DNA of 64,000 nucleotides. It comes from Planctomycetota bacterium. Lineage in GTDB: Bacteria; Planctomycetota; UBA1135; GCA-002686595. The stretch is from NCBI GenBank assembly GCA_016795245.1, contig JAEUIA010000003.1, positions 1-64,000 of the forward strand, read 5' to 3'. Positions 44,746 to 54,651 of the stretch are shown in pieces (the first letter of the stretch is position 1; every line of letters starts with the position of its first letter). The notes under the pieces were generated by a model that saw only the letters and a list, made by a program, of their open reading frames with translations, searched no databases and had not been told where the DNA came from. The translations under genes were made by a program, and so were the position numbers.

Positions 44746-47589
44746 TCAGCGCGGCACGAGCCGCGTTCCCAGCACGCGATCGACGATCGACTGAGCCGGG
44801 TTGAGAATCGCGTGGATCAGCGCGGCGATCCAGAGCGCGAGGGTGATCACTGCCAAGGCCGTCGCCCAGGCGGCATGCTCGCTCATCACGAGCGCGAACA
44901 CTCCACCAGACGCCAGCGCGATGGGGAGCCACGCCAGGAAACAGCGCACGCAACTGCGCCACCTGGATGCGCGACGGCCTCGTCGGTCGCGGATGCGAAT
45001 GCCGAAGATCGCATTCGAGATGCCACCGCGCGTGATCAGGATCGAAAGCAGCGCAAAGAAGCCCCAGGTCGGCGCGGCGCCCATCGCCATCGTCGCGCCG
45101 ATCTCGTATGGCCGCGCAAGCGGGTTGTAGTCTTCGGGAATTCCGCCCTCGGACCGCTCACGGGCGACGAGTTCGTCTGCGCGCGCAATGTCCGCGGCAC
45201 TCGGCGCGGGGTAATTGGCTCGAGCGCGCGCGATCATCGACTTGTCGGTCTCCGGCAGGCGCGCCTCAGTCGCGGCCTGGAGTTGGCTGTTGGATGCCGC
45301 CGAAATCAACAGCTCCCGCGCGGCGAGCTGCTCATCGCTCAGCACACCCTCGATGCTCTTCTCCTCACGCGCCCTTGCGTCGGCGCGCACGTCGCGCATG
45401 AGCGAACTCATCTTCGAGATATCGTCGATCATCGGACTGATCCAAAACAGCATGGCGATCGAGATCAGGACGGACCCGGCAGGAATGATGGTGCCGACGG
45501 CGAGCTGGGCGGAGCGGGTGCGCCGCAGGAGTTCCGATGGACCGGCGTCCACAAGCTCGAGACCACGCGCGATCTCCTCGAGGTCCTTGAACGAGTTGCT
45601 GCTGTGCAAGAGTCGGGTGACGATGGGCTCGGCGTGCGCGGGTAGGTCGCGCGGGAGATCGACGACGTGGTCGCCATCACCGCGGAACAGCAGCCGTGCC
45701 GCTTCACACACCAATTCGCGCGGCTCATAACGCTTCGCTTCTGCATTCCCGATCGGGTGATCGAGCAATCGCAGGTTCCAATTGCGATCGATCCACACCT
45801 GCGCGAGCGCATAGGACTGCGGGTTGTCCGCAGCAGCCCGCATCTCGCGCACGAGGGTCGCGATCATCTGGCGCGCACGCCACCACTCCAGCGGCGGGTG
45901 GTGCGCCGCGAAGGTGAGCAGGCTGACTCCACCTGGCGACTCGAAGACGTCACCTTCCCCTCCGGCAGTGCGCACGACGCCCAGCCAGCGCAGCCGGGTA
46001 GGCCGCGACAAGGACCGTCGGGCTTCATCAGCCATGTCCTCGCTGCGCGTGGGGATGTGCAACCAGACGCTGCGTTCGAGCGTCGCGTCGCGAGCTTTGA
46101 GCACGCTGCCCAACGGGGTCGCACCGACGAATCCTTCGATCGCGTAGTCGCCCACCTGTTCGGGCGTTGTCCCGCGACCGGTCAGCTCGAGTTCAGGCGG
46201 CGCGGTCTTTGGACGGAACGCTCGGAACGGTGAGTTGACCGGCATGACGAGCGTGCCGCTCAACAGATCGTGCACGCCGCGCCAGCCGTTGGAGCGGCGG
46301 GCGGTGACGAAGAGGAGCGCCAGGATGACGAGCGGTCCGATCGAGGCAAATAGGGCGACCCAGACATCGAGCGACACGAAGGCGAACACACCGAGGCGCC
46401 AAAGGGCTGTCGGGGCTTGGAATACGAACCCCCGCTTGAGTGCGCCGACAAGGCTCGGTTCGCGTGAGGCACCCGAGACCACCCGCAAGCCTAGGAGCCA
46501 CTTGCCCGGGGTCGTGCCGAACACGCCTTCACCCACGAAGAAATAGGCGAACGAGAAGAACTGAATGACGAACTCGCTGATGACCGACGCCGGGTCGCCT
46601 GGATGTTGGGCGATCCGCAGCAGGCCCAGATGCAGCGCTTCGTCGAGCATCAAGATGCTCGCGCTCACGACCGACAAGACGGCGGAATCCAGGATGTACG
46701 CCACGATGCGGCGCCAAGGCGGCGCGACGGCTGTCGAGGTCGTTGCGAACGGTGCGAGGGCTTCGCGCAGCGCAGCCAGGTCGCGGAAGCGCTTCTCGGG
46801 ATCGCGTTCCATCGCGCGCAAGACGACGCGCTCCAAGGCGCGCGGGATGTCCGGGCGGACCGAACGCGGCGCTTCGGGCGCTTCGGTCAGGATGCGCGCC
46901 AGCACTTCGCCGACGTTCGACCCCGAATACGGCGCGCGCCCGGTCAGGATCGCGTACAGGGTCGCACCGCACGAGTACATGTCGCTGCGGCCGTCGAGCG
47001 GACGACCGCGTACTTGTTCAGGACTGGCGTACAACGGCGAGCCAAGGAATTGACCCGTGCGCGTGAGGTTCACGTCGCGCTCGAGCGTGCGCGACAGGCC
47101 GAAGTCGCCGACCTTCACCTGGCCGTCCTCGGCGACGAAGCAATTCGAAGGCTTGACGTCGCGGTGCAGGATGCCGGCGCTGTGCGCAGCTTCGAGTCCG
47201 TCGATCAAGTCGATGGTCCAACGCACTGCCGTCTGGATCGGAATCACGTCCCCGCGCGCGATCTTGTCCTCGAGCGTTTCGCCGTCGACGATCTCCATCG
47301 CGATCGCGGGTGAGCCTTCGATCTGATGCGCGCCGTAGACGAAGACGCAGTTCGAATGGCTGATCGCCGCGGCGAGGCGCGCTTCGCGTTGGAATCGTTC
47401 GTAGGCCTCCTTCGAGACGGCCAGATCGGCGAGCAACACCTTCAGCGCGAGCCGTCGTCCCGAGGACATCTCCTCGGCCTCGTAGACGATGCCCATGCCG
47501 CCGCGCCCGAGCTCACGCCGCAGCCTGAACCCGGCCGCGTCGCGCGGGAGGGAGGGCTGCGAGGGGAGCGGAGGGGCGGACTGCGTCAC
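44746..47589 (-). CDS. Ser/Thr kinase - RDD - pseudokinase - RDD membrane protein
   Basis: A 947-aa protein from the GTG at 47589; a TTG at 47643 would add 18 residues. The first kinase domain (about 20-290) is intact: GRGGMG, Lys50 in ALKVLL, HRDVKPSN with Asp144, and DFG at Asp162. Then an RDD membrane domain (about 305-470) contains TTPGKWLLGLRVVSG. A second kinase-like domain (about 485-740) keeps GATPLGSVLKARD but has VWLHI for the Lys motif, IDRNWNL for HRD and DHP for DFG, so it is a pseudokinase. A membrane span, linker and second RDD domain (RGGISNAIFGIRIRD) follow. It probably senses something in the membrane. Confidence 0.87.
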   Translation of the reverse strand: MTQSAPPLPSQPSLPRDAAGFRLRRELGRGGMGIVYEAEEMSSGRRLALKVLLADLAVSKEAYERFQREARLAAAISHSNCVFVYGAHQIEGSPAIAMEIVDGETLEDKIARGDVIPIQTAVRWTIDLIDGLEAAHSAGILHRDVKPSNCFVAEDGQVKVGDFGLSRTLERDVNLTRTGQFLGSPLYASPEQVRGRPLDGRSDMYSCGATLYAILTGRAPYSGSNVGEVLARILTEAPEAPRSVRPDIPRALERVVLRAMERDPEKRFRDLAALREALAPFATTSTAVAPPWRRIVAYILDSAVLSVVSASILMLDEALHLGLLRIAQHPGDPASVISEFVIQFFSFAYFFVGEGVFGTTPGKWLLGLRVVSGASREPSLVGALKRGFVFQAPTALWRLGVFAFVSLDVWVALFASIGPLVILALLFVTARRSNGWRGVHDLLSGTLVMPVNSPFRAFRPKTAPPELELTGRGTTPEQVGDYAIEGFVGATPLGSVLKARDATLERSVWLHIPTRSEDMADEARRSLSRPTRLRWLGVVRTAGGEGDVFESPGGVSLLTFAAHHPPLEWWRARQMIATLVREMRAAADNPQSYALAQVWIDRNWNLRLLDHPIGNAEAKRYEPRELVCEAARLLFRGDGDHVVDLPRDLPAHAEPIVTRLLHSSNSFKDLEEIARGLELVDAGPSELLRRTRSAQLAVGTIIPAGSVLISIAMLFWISPMIDDISKMSSLMRDVRADARAREEKSIEGVLSDEQLAARELLISAASNSQLQAATEARLPETDKSMIARARANYPAPSAADIARADELVARERSEGGIPEDYNPLARPYEIGATMAMGAAPTWGFFALLSILITRGGISNAIFGIRIRDRRGRRASRWRSCVRCFLAWLPIALASGGVFALVMSEHAAWATALAVITLALWIAALIHAILNPAQSIVDRVLGTRLVPR

Positions 47590-47719
47590 GCGGCGAATTC
47601 TAGGGGTCCGGAGCGCGGGGAGCGAGCGCGAAAACAGGCGCAAGTCTTTGTCTCATCCAGGTTAGCGACACTCCTGCGGGCCTTGGCTGAATGGGAACTG
47701 GGATTCGGAGTAGTATCGC

Positions 47720-47738
47720 TATGATATCAAACCGATAT
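47720..47738 (+). promoter_or_regulatory. AT-rich dyad upstream of the SPFH gene, possible promoter/operator
   Basis: TATGAT (47720-47725) resembles a -10 box but has no good -35 at the expected spacing. It overlaps an inverted repeat, ATATC (47724-47728) with GATAT (47734-47738), and GATATC at 47723-47728 is self-complementary. The region is much more AT-rich than its surroundings and lies 37 bp before the start codon. Confidence 0.3.
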
Positions 47739-47774
47739 GAACCCAGCACGGGCCGTCCAGGCCCGGAGGAATCC

Positions 47775-48665
47775 ATGCAAGCCCGCAACGTTTCCAAAGA
47801 AGTCGTCTTCGAACCCATCTCCGGCTACCCGGTCCTGGCCCTGACCATCCTGCTGTTCGCCACCAGCGTCTTCGGATTCATCCGCGGCGGGCAACTACAC
47901 GAGCCGTCGTTCATGGTTCTCGCGTTGGGCGCGCTGCTCTTGTTCGTGCTCATCTTGCCCGGGTTCTTCATCATCGAACCCAACATGGGCCGCGTGCTCG
48001 TCTTGTTCGGGCGCTACCGCGGCACGGCGCGCAAGCCGGGCTTCTGGTACACGAACCCGTTCACGTCGAAGAAGAAGATCTCTCTGCGCGTGCACAACTT
48101 GAACGGCAAGACGCTCAAGGTGAACGACCTCCTCGGCAACCCGATCGAGATCGGTGCGATCACCGTGTGGCAAGTCAGTGACAGTGCACAGGCGCTTTTC
48201 GACGTCGTCGAGTTCGAAAAGTTCGTCGAAGTGCAGGCCGAATCGGCGGTGCGCTTCGTCGCGAGCAAGCACCCCTACGATGACGACCACACAGCCGTCG
48301 TGGCCTCCAACTTGCGCGGCAGCGCCGACATCGTGGCGCAAGAGCTGCAACAGGAACTGCAGCAACGCCTCGACATCGCCGGCATCCACATTCTCGAAGC
48401 GCGCCTGAGTCACCTGGCCTACGCGCCTGAAATCGCCTCGGCGATGCTGCAACGTCAGCAGGCCGGCGCGATCATCGCAGCGCGCAAACTCATCGTCGAC
48501 GGGGCGGTCGGCATGGTCGAGCACGCGCTCCAGGAGCTGTCCAAGAACTCGGTCGTGCACCTCGACGACGAGCGCAAGGCGACTTTGACCGGCAACCTGC
48601 TCGTCGTCTTGTGCGGACACCAAAACCCGGTTCCAGTCGTGAACACCGGCAGTCTCTACACCTGA
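47775..48665 (+). CDS. SPFH/band-7 (stomatin-like) protein
   Basis: A 296-aa protein starting at [10 protein letters not shown], with GGAGGA 4 nt upstream. Two N-terminal hydrophobic segments ([16 protein letters not shown] and [16 protein letters not shown]) are followed by the SPFH core ([44 protein letters not shown]). It ends in an alanine/glutamine-rich helix. SPFH proteins organise membrane microdomains. The gene ends 6 bp before a small RHH-like gene, so they are co-transcribed. Confidence 0.9.
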   Translation: MQARNVSKEVVFEPISGYPVLALTILLFATSVFGFIRGGQLHEPSFMVLALGALLLFVLILPGFFIIEPNMGRVLVLFGRYRGTARKPGFWYTNPFTSKKKISLRVHNLNGKTLKVNDLLGNPIEIGAITVWQVSDSAQALFDVVEFEKFVEVQAESAVRFVASKHPYDDDHTAVVASNLRGSADIVAQELQQELQQRLDIAGIHILEARLSHLAYAPEIASAMLQRQQAGAIIAARKLIVDGAVGMVEHALQELSKNSVVHLDDERKATLTGNLLVVLCGHQNPVPVVNTGSLYT

Positions 48666-48671
48666 TGCGCG

Positions 48672-48857
48672 ATGGCGAACCCTGAGGGAACGCAGGATGC
48701 CGACGAGCCCAAGGAACGCAAACCGTTCCTGCTCAGGCTGCAGCCTGAATTGCTCGAGGAACTGCGCGCGTGGGCCGCGCAGGACCTGCGTTCCCTCAAT
48801 GCGCACATCGAATTCCTGTTGCGCGAAGCGGTGAAGAAGCGGCGCGGCGGGAAGTGA
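48672..48857 (+). CDS. Small Arc/RHH-like protein, partner of SPFH gene
   Basis: A 61-aa protein. KPFLLRLQPELLEELRAWAAQ followed by SLNAHIEFLLREAVKKR fits a ribbon-helix-helix (Arc/MetJ-type) DNA-binding fold: a short strand, then two helices. SPFH genes followed directly by a small Arc-like gene occur elsewhere by general knowledge. It could be a repressor of its own operon, possibly at the dyad at 47720, but that is unproven. An antitoxin role is unlikely since no toxin is present. Confidence 0.78.
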   Translation: MANPEGTQDADEPKERKPFLLRLQPELLEELRAWAAQDLRSLNAHIEFLLREAVKKRRGGK

Positions 48858-48861
48858 GGCG

Positions 48862-49677
48862 TCACCAGTAGCGCTCGAAATGCACGTTCCCCGGGTGCTT
48901 GGGCGTGTCGGTCGTGAAACCCGAACTTGCGAGCTCCGTGCGCATCTCGTCGATCATCGCCGGGTTGCCGCACAGGAACACGCTGGCCGAGCTCGGGTTC
49001 AGAGCGAATCCGGTGCGCGAGAGAAAGCACGCCGGTTGCAGCGCGGTCTGCACGCGCCCGCGCAAGCCAATCCAGCCGCTGCCCGCAGGTTCGCGTGAGA
49101 GGATCGGTATGTAGCTCACACGGCGGTCGGCGCGCGCCGCGGCAGTCAGCTCTTCGTGGTAGGCGAGATCGCTGCGCTTGCGCGCGCCGTGCACGACGAC
49201 GAAGTGACGGAAGCGCAACGGATTGCCGCCGTAGGCGCGCAGCATCGAGACGAACGGAGCGATGCCGGTACCTGTAGCGACGAACACGAGATCGCGGCCG
49301 TAGGGCACGCGCTCCATCGTGAAGATGCCTTTCGGTATGGGATCGTGCCACAGACGATCGCCGACTGTCAGCTCTCGAAGTTTGGGCGTGAGCTGGCCCT
49401 GCTCCACGAAGGCGAGGCACAGCTCGTAGGCTTCACGCTCGTGCGGCGCGCCGGCGATCGAGTACGAACGCTTCACGAGCTTCGTGCGCACCGATCCGTC
49501 CGCTGCGATGCGTCGCGCGTCCGGTCCGGCGGGCAGGCCGAGTTGAATGAACTGTCCTGGGACGAAGGGTGCCACGGAGCCGGTGTCGGGCCGGATGTGC
49601 ACGATCGCCACCGTGTCGTTGAGGTCACGGCGTGCGCTGATCGTGGCGTTGGCGGCGTGCGGGTCGGGCGTGATCAA
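48862..49677 (-). CDS. fpr: Ferredoxin/flavodoxin-NADP reductase
   Basis: A 271-aa FAD-dependent reductase. RSYSIAGAP is the FAD-binding motif RxYSxxS-like, and FVATGTGIAPFVSML is the NADP-binding GxGxxP-type motif. LCGNPAMIDEMR and the terminal aromatic FERYW agree with the Fpr family, which passes electrons between NADPH and ferredoxin or flavodoxin. It starts with TTG at 49677 inside the stop codon of the glycosyltransferase (TTGA), so the two are coupled, although their functions do not obviously match. Confidence 0.9.
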   Translation of the reverse strand: MITPDPHAANATISARRDLNDTVAIVHIRPDTGSVAPFVPGQFIQLGLPAGPDARRIAADGSVRTKLVKRSYSIAGAPHEREAYELCLAFVEQGQLTPKLRELTVGDRLWHDPIPKGIFTMERVPYGRDLVFVATGTGIAPFVSMLRAYGGNPLRFRHFVVVHGARKRSDLAYHEELTAAARADRRVSYIPILSREPAGSGWIGLRGRVQTALQPACFLSRTGFALNPSSASVFLCGNPAMIDEMRTELASSGFTTDTPKHPGNVHFERYW

Positions 49678-51800
49678 GGTAGTCCTTCGATGCAGGGTTT
49701 GTCCTGCGCGTAGAGTTCTGCGCGCGCGCGGATCTCCGCGGCCTGATCATTCTGACCATTGCGCTCGGCGATACGCACGGCTTCCAATGCCTGCGCGTGC
49801 GCATCTTTGAAGCGGCCGGCGCGCGCGAGAGCCGCAGCCAGGGCGTTGATCGGATCGGCGTAGGCGCCGCCTGTTGCTCGCACGCACTCCGTGGCGATCC
49901 GCACAGCCTCGTCGGGTGCGCTCAAGCGCTCGTCCGGGCATGTGGCGAGCAACCAGGCGAGGGCCAGATTCAATCCCAGGTCCTGCGGATTGGCCGCGAC
50001 GCCGCGGCGCGCGACGTCGACCGCGCGCGACCAATCGCGGCGTTGAACGTGGATGAAGCGCAGGTTGTTCCAGGCTTCCGGGTCCTGCGGGAACAACTCG
50101 GTCGAGCGCGCGAGCTCTATGACAGCGCGATCGGTCTGTCCGGACATGTGCAGTGCCGTGCCGAGGCGCATACGGAAACGCGGATCGTCCGCGCGCAGCT
50201 CGACGGCTCGCGTGAAACACGCGACGGCTTCTTGCATGCGTCCGGTCCGGCCGTAGACCACACCCAGATTCGACCACCCTTCGGGCATGTCGGGGTCGAG
50301 CGCGAGTGCCGCCTTGTACTGCGCGATCGCCTCGTCGATGCGGTCTACCGAAGCCAGCGCCGCGCCCGCGTTCACGTGCGACATCGCGAACTGTGAATCG
50401 CGTCCGTAGATCGGCCAGTTCGAGACGATGCCCATCGCGACGAGTGCAATCCCCGCCGGGAGCAGGGCTTTCCAAGCGCCGACTTTCATCAACGCCCAGC
50501 CCTGCACGAGCGCGAGTGCAGCGAACACGATCGCGATCGGAACGATCGGATAGCGATAGCGTCCCATGACGTAGAAAAGCACCACACCTGCGCACAGCAC
50601 CGCGAGCAGCAGGGCCAATACGCCGAGTTCGCGTCGTCGCGACGCGCTCAGCACCAGGCCCGCGGCGCACAGAGGCAGCACGATTCCGAGGTGCATGAAA
50701 CGCGAGAGGAGGCCCATGACCGGTTCATGCTTCTCGTAGAAGTACTGATCCTCGGCGTCAGGGACTTCGTAGGCGTTCACGAGCAGCGCGGTCTTTCGCG
50801 CCAAGAGCTCGAGCCACGCCAGCGGTTCGTCGCTGATCCACGCCAAGGCCTGTCCACGCCAGAACTCCGAGACCTCGCCCGACGTCAGCTTGCGCTGCAT
50901 CTCGATCTCGGCCAGTTCGACCGCGTCCTTGCGCTCGAACGAAGTGTCGCTGCGTCCCGGTCGCAACGGTGCGTAACGGCCGTCCGCTCCTGGGCGATTG
51001 CCGATCCAGAAGTTCGTGCCGGCTTGTGAAGTCGTGATCAGGAACTCACCGCCGACCTTGTAGTTGCGAAAACCGATCGGCAACAACACCAGCGCGAGTC
51101 CGCCGACGAACGCGCCCGCAGCCAGGCCACGCATCGACCAGGATCGGTTCCAGAAGTACACGACGATCCACGCGAGGAGTGCCGGCACGAGCAGGATCGT
51201 CTCCTCGCGCGTCAACATGAGCAGCCCCAGCGCTACGCCCAATGCCGCGAAGCGCGACGTGTTGGGCGCCTTCTGTGCACGTGACAACAACCACAGGACG
51301 ACGACGACGATGAATCCGCCGACAGAAGCCTTCTGCACGATCCCGTCGAAGAAGATCGCCGGCGGATAGACCGCGAGCAGTGCGCCCGCGACGACGCCGA
51401 CCTGGTGCGAGACGAAGTTGCGGCCGGCGAGGAACAGCAGTGCGCACGAAGCCGCGCCGAGCAGCGCCTGCACGATGCGGACCGGCCACAGCCCGTCGCC
51501 GAAGCAGACCTTCAAGAGCGCCAGGAAGTAGGGATACAGCGGCGCTTGATAAAACGTCTCTTGACCCAGCCAATCACCGGCGGCGATGCGGCGCGCCCAG
51601 GCTTCGTACTGACGCCCATCGACGATCAAGATGTCGAAGAGCGGCACCTCGCGTGCCTGCAAGAGGTGAATCAAGCGTAGCGCCAGCGCGACGGCGAAGA
51701 TCCAGGCGCAGGCGCTGAACACGCGACGCCGGTCGATGCGCTGCAACTCGGCCGCGATCTGCTCCGGCGGCGGAGCTTGAGCTTTGGCCTTGGCGCTCAC
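49674..51800 (-). CDS. GT39-like glycosyltransferase with C-terminal TPRs
   Basis: A 708-aa membrane protein with a GTG start. About ten N-terminal spans (residues 28-460) include FDILIVDGRQYEAWARRIAAGD near the first loop, typical of dolichyl-phosphate-mannose-like (GT39/PMT) glycosyltransferases. About 240 C-terminal residues are TPRs such as HVNAGAALASVDRIDEAIAQ and PEGWSNLGVVYGRTGRMQEAV. It probably transfers a sugar from a lipid carrier on the outer face of the membrane. The TPR part may bind the acceptor. Confidence 0.82.
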   Translation of the reverse strand: MSAKAKAQAPPPEQIAAELQRIDRRRVFSACAWIFAVALALRLIHLLQAREVPLFDILIVDGRQYEAWARRIAAGDWLGQETFYQAPLYPYFLALLKVCFGDGLWPVRIVQALLGAASCALLFLAGRNFVSHQVGVVAGALLAVYPPAIFFDGIVQKASVGGFIVVVVLWLLSRAQKAPNTSRFAALGVALGLLMLTREETILLVPALLAWIVVYFWNRSWSMRGLAAGAFVGGLALVLLPIGFRNYKVGGEFLITTSQAGTNFWIGNRPGADGRYAPLRPGRSDTSFERKDAVELAEIEMQRKLTSGEVSEFWRGQALAWISDEPLAWLELLARKTALLVNAYEVPDAEDQYFYEKHEPVMGLLSRFMHLGIVLPLCAAGLVLSASRRRELGVLALLLAVLCAGVVLFYVMGRYRYPIVPIAIVFAALALVQGWALMKVGAWKALLPAGIALVAMGIVSNWPIYGRDSQFAMSHVNAGAALASVDRIDEAIAQYKAALALDPDMPEGWSNLGVVYGRTGRMQEAVACFTRAVELRADDPRFRMRLGTALHMSGQTDRAVIELARSTELFPQDPEAWNNLRFIHVQRRDWSRAVDVARRGVAANPQDLGLNLALAWLLATCPDERLSAPDEAVRIATECVRATGGAYADPINALAAALARAGRFKDAHAQALEAVRIAERNGQNDQAAEIRARAELYAQDKPCIEGLP

Positions 51801-51903
51801 GCTGCCCTTGCGCGCGCACGCGGCGAGAGGTTGTCACTGTAGAGGGGCGCGAACGCGAGCATGAGCGCGCTACCATACCGCACTCGCCGATCGTTCCCAG
51901 CTC

Positions 51904-54444
51904 TTGAAGAAGCCCGTCGCAACCCTGCCGATCGACGCCGTAATGCCCGACCTGCTCGCGGCGCTGCGTGCGCATCCGTGCGCCGTCTTGCGTGCGCCGA
52001 CCGGCGCCGGGAAGACGACGCGCGTGCCTCCGGCTCTGCTCGACGCAGGTCTGGCCGGGGAGGGCCTCATTTTGATGCTGGAGCCGCGTCGCGTCGCTGC
52101 ACGAGCGGCTGCACGGCGCATGGCGGAGGAGCGCGGGGGCACCGTCGGCGGCGAGATCGGATACCACGTGCGCTTCGAGCGTCAGGCTTCGCGTGCGACG
52201 CGCATCCTGGTCGTCACCGAAGGCATCGTCGTGCGCATGCTGCAAGACGATCCGTTCCTCGCGCACGTCGGTGTGATCGTGTTCGACGAGTTTCACGAAC
52301 GCAGTCTGGATACGGATCTGGCGCTGGCGATGGCGCGGCGCGTGCAGCGCGATGCGCGCCCGGACCTCAAAATCCTGGCGATGTCGGCCACCGTCGCGGC
52401 GCCGGCGCTCGCGCGTTGGCTGGGCGATGCGCCGATCATCGAGAGCGAAGGACGCTTGTTCCCGGTCGACATCACCTACGCCGGCCGCGAGGACGATCGT
52501 CACGTCAGCGTGCAAGTTGCCGAAGCCGTGTCGCGCTCGCTCGACAAACAAAGCGGCGACGTGCTCGCATTCCTGCCCGGTGTCGGTGAGATCAGGCGCG
52601 CTCAGGAAGATCTGGGCAATCTATGTCGCAAGCGCGACATCGCGCTGTTCGGCCTGTACGGCGATCTGCCGGCCGAGGAACAGGATCAGGTCCTGCCCAA
52701 GTCCGAGCGACGCAAAGTCGTGCTGGCGACCAACGTAGCCGAGACTTCGATCACGATCGACGGCGTGACGGCCGTCGTCGACTCGGGGCTGGCGCGCGTG
52801 ATGCGTTTCGATCCCGGGGTGGGACTGGACCGGTTGGAGCTGGAGCGCATCTCGCGTTCGTCGGCGGAGCAACGCGCCGGTCGCGCCGGTCGCACGGCTC
52901 CGGGCACCTGCGAGCGCTTGTGGACCGAACGCGTACAACGCTCGCTGGACGAGGCGATGGAGCCCGAAATCCGGCGCGTGGACCTCGCGGGCGCGGCGCT
53001 GCAGCTCTTGTGTTTCGGCGAGAGTGACGTGGCCGAATTCCCGTGGTTCGAGCCGCCGTCCGAATCCGCGCTGAACGCAGCGCTTTCCGTGCTGCGCAAG
53101 CTCGGAGCGCTCGATGCACGCGGCGCAACGGACGTCGGCCGCGCGATGGTGCGCTTGCCGGTGCATCCGCGTCTCGCGCGACTGCTCGTCGAGGGTCACG
53201 CGCGCGGCGTGGCGTCGAGCGCCTGTCTGGCGGCGGCGATGTTGCAGGAGCGCGACCCGTTCGTTCGCACGCAGCACAAGCGTGCACGCGTGACGGATTC
53301 CGACGTGGTCGATCGCGTGATCGCGTTGGAACGCTTCGAGAGTCACGGTTCGTCCGCGTCGGACGTCGGTCAGATCAACGCGGGTGCAGCGCGCTTCGTG
53401 ACGCGCGCGGCCGATGCCTTGCACCGCGATCTGGAGCGCATCCTCGGCCAGGCGGCGCCGCGCAAGACGGTTCCGGAGGAAGCGCTGATGCGCGCGCTGT
53501 TCGCTGCCTACGCCGATCGGCTCGCCGTGCGCCGTGGAGAGACGGATCGACGCGCCGTGATGACGGGCGGCCGCGGCATTCGGCTCGGGGACGAGTCGGG
53601 AGTCCTGGATCACGAGCTGTTCGTGTGCGTCGACATGGACGCCGGTCGTCGCGGCGAACGCGCCGAAGCGATCGTCCGCCAGGCTTCGGCGGTCGAGCGC
53701 GAATGGCTGGACCCGAACGAAGTGCGCACCGAGGTCCACGTCACGTTCGACCGCGAAAAAGAGCGTGTTGCGGCTTCGAAACGCACGCTGTACGGCGATC
53801 TGATCCTCGAAGAAGTACAGGGCGGCACGCCGGACGAAGACCAGACCGCCGAGGTCCTCGCCGCCGCCGCCGCGAACGATCTCGAGCGCGCGCTCGGGCT
53901 GGCCGAGGCCTCCACGACTACGTTCCTCGCGCGTGCCGCGTGCTTGCGCGAGTGGATGCCTGAACTCGAATTGCCGGCGTTCGACTCCGCGTTCATCACC
54001 GAACACCTGGTCGAGTTCTGCCGCGGCAGCCGCTCCTTCGCCGACTTGAAGAAGCGCGACCTGCCCGCACTGTTGCGTTCGAAGTTGACGTGGGCTCAAC
54101 AGTCCGCACTCGACCGCGAAGCTCCCGAGCGTCTACAGGTCCCGAGCGGCTCGTGGATTCAATTGCAATACGAGCCCGGCCGCGCGCCGGTGTTGGCCGC
54201 GCGCATCCAAGAACTGTTCGGCCTGGCCGAAACACCGCTCGTCGCACACGGTCGTGTGCGCGTGCTGATGCACCTCTTGGCGCCGAACTATCGCCCGCAA
54301 CAAGTCACCGACGACTTGAAGAGCTTCTGGAGCAACGCCTACTTCGAAGTGCGCAAGGACTTGAAGCGCCGCTACCCGAAACACTCGTGGCCCGAAGATC
54401 CCTGGAACGCGACGCCGCAACGCCGCCCGGGACGCCGTTCCTGA
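51904..54444 (+). CDS. hrpB: ATP-dependent RNA helicase HrpB
   Basis: An 846-aa DEAH-type helicase. The TTG at 51904 places LPIDAVMPDLL near the N-terminus as in other HrpB proteins; an ATG at 51943 is the alternative. APTGAGKTT is motif I, VFDEFHERS the DEAH-type motif II (here DEFH), MSATV motif III, and QRAGRAGRTAPGTC motif VI. The HrpB-specific C-terminal domain follows. The RNA target in bacteria is unclear. It is divergent from the glycosyltransferase with 103 bp between starts. Confidence 0.93.
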   Translation: MKKPVATLPIDAVMPDLLAALRAHPCAVLRAPTGAGKTTRVPPALLDAGLAGEGLILMLEPRRVAARAAARRMAEERGGTVGGEIGYHVRFERQASRATRILVVTEGIVVRMLQDDPFLAHVGVIVFDEFHERSLDTDLALAMARRVQRDARPDLKILAMSATVAAPALARWLGDAPIIESEGRLFPVDITYAGREDDRHVSVQVAEAVSRSLDKQSGDVLAFLPGVGEIRRAQEDLGNLCRKRDIALFGLYGDLPAEEQDQVLPKSERRKVVLATNVAETSITIDGVTAVVDSGLARVMRFDPGVGLDRLELERISRSSAEQRAGRAGRTAPGTCERLWTERVQRSLDEAMEPEIRRVDLAGAALQLLCFGESDVAEFPWFEPPSESALNAALSVLRKLGALDARGATDVGRAMVRLPVHPRLARLLVEGHARGVASSACLAAAMLQERDPFVRTQHKRARVTDSDVVDRVIALERFESHGSSASDVGQINAGAARFVTRAADALHRDLERILGQAAPRKTVPEEALMRALFAAYADRLAVRRGETDRRAVMTGGRGIRLGDESGVLDHELFVCVDMDAGRRGERAEAIVRQASAVEREWLDPNEVRTEVHVTFDREKERVAASKRTLYGDLILEEVQGGTPDEDQTAEVLAAAAANDLERALGLAEASTTTFLARAACLREWMPELELPAFDSAFITEHLVEFCRGSRSFADLKKRDLPALLRSKLTWAQQSALDREAPERLQVPSGSWIQLQYEPGRAPVLAARIQELFGLAETPLVAHGRVRVLMHLLAPNYRPQQVTDDLKSFWSNAYFEVRKDLKRRYPKHSWPEDPWNATPQRRPGRRS

Positions 54445-54651
54445 AGCATTCGAATCGCGCTCTTGACCATGATTTGCGCTGCGCGATCTCCCCCAAGCAC
54501 ACTCCGGCCTACGGCTGAATGCGTTCGCGGGAGGACCTCAGGTTCAGCGACCCGGCGTCATGTCGGATCCAATCGCCCGCGGAAGATCTCCCGTGGACGA
54601 CTATTGACGATCCACGCCGGCTGGTGCCGACGAGGGACCGACTCGGTGGTG

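Noticed and set aside
48672-48857. Antitoxin of a toxin-antitoxin pair
   Set aside because: The neighbour is an SPFH protein and no toxin gene is adjacent.
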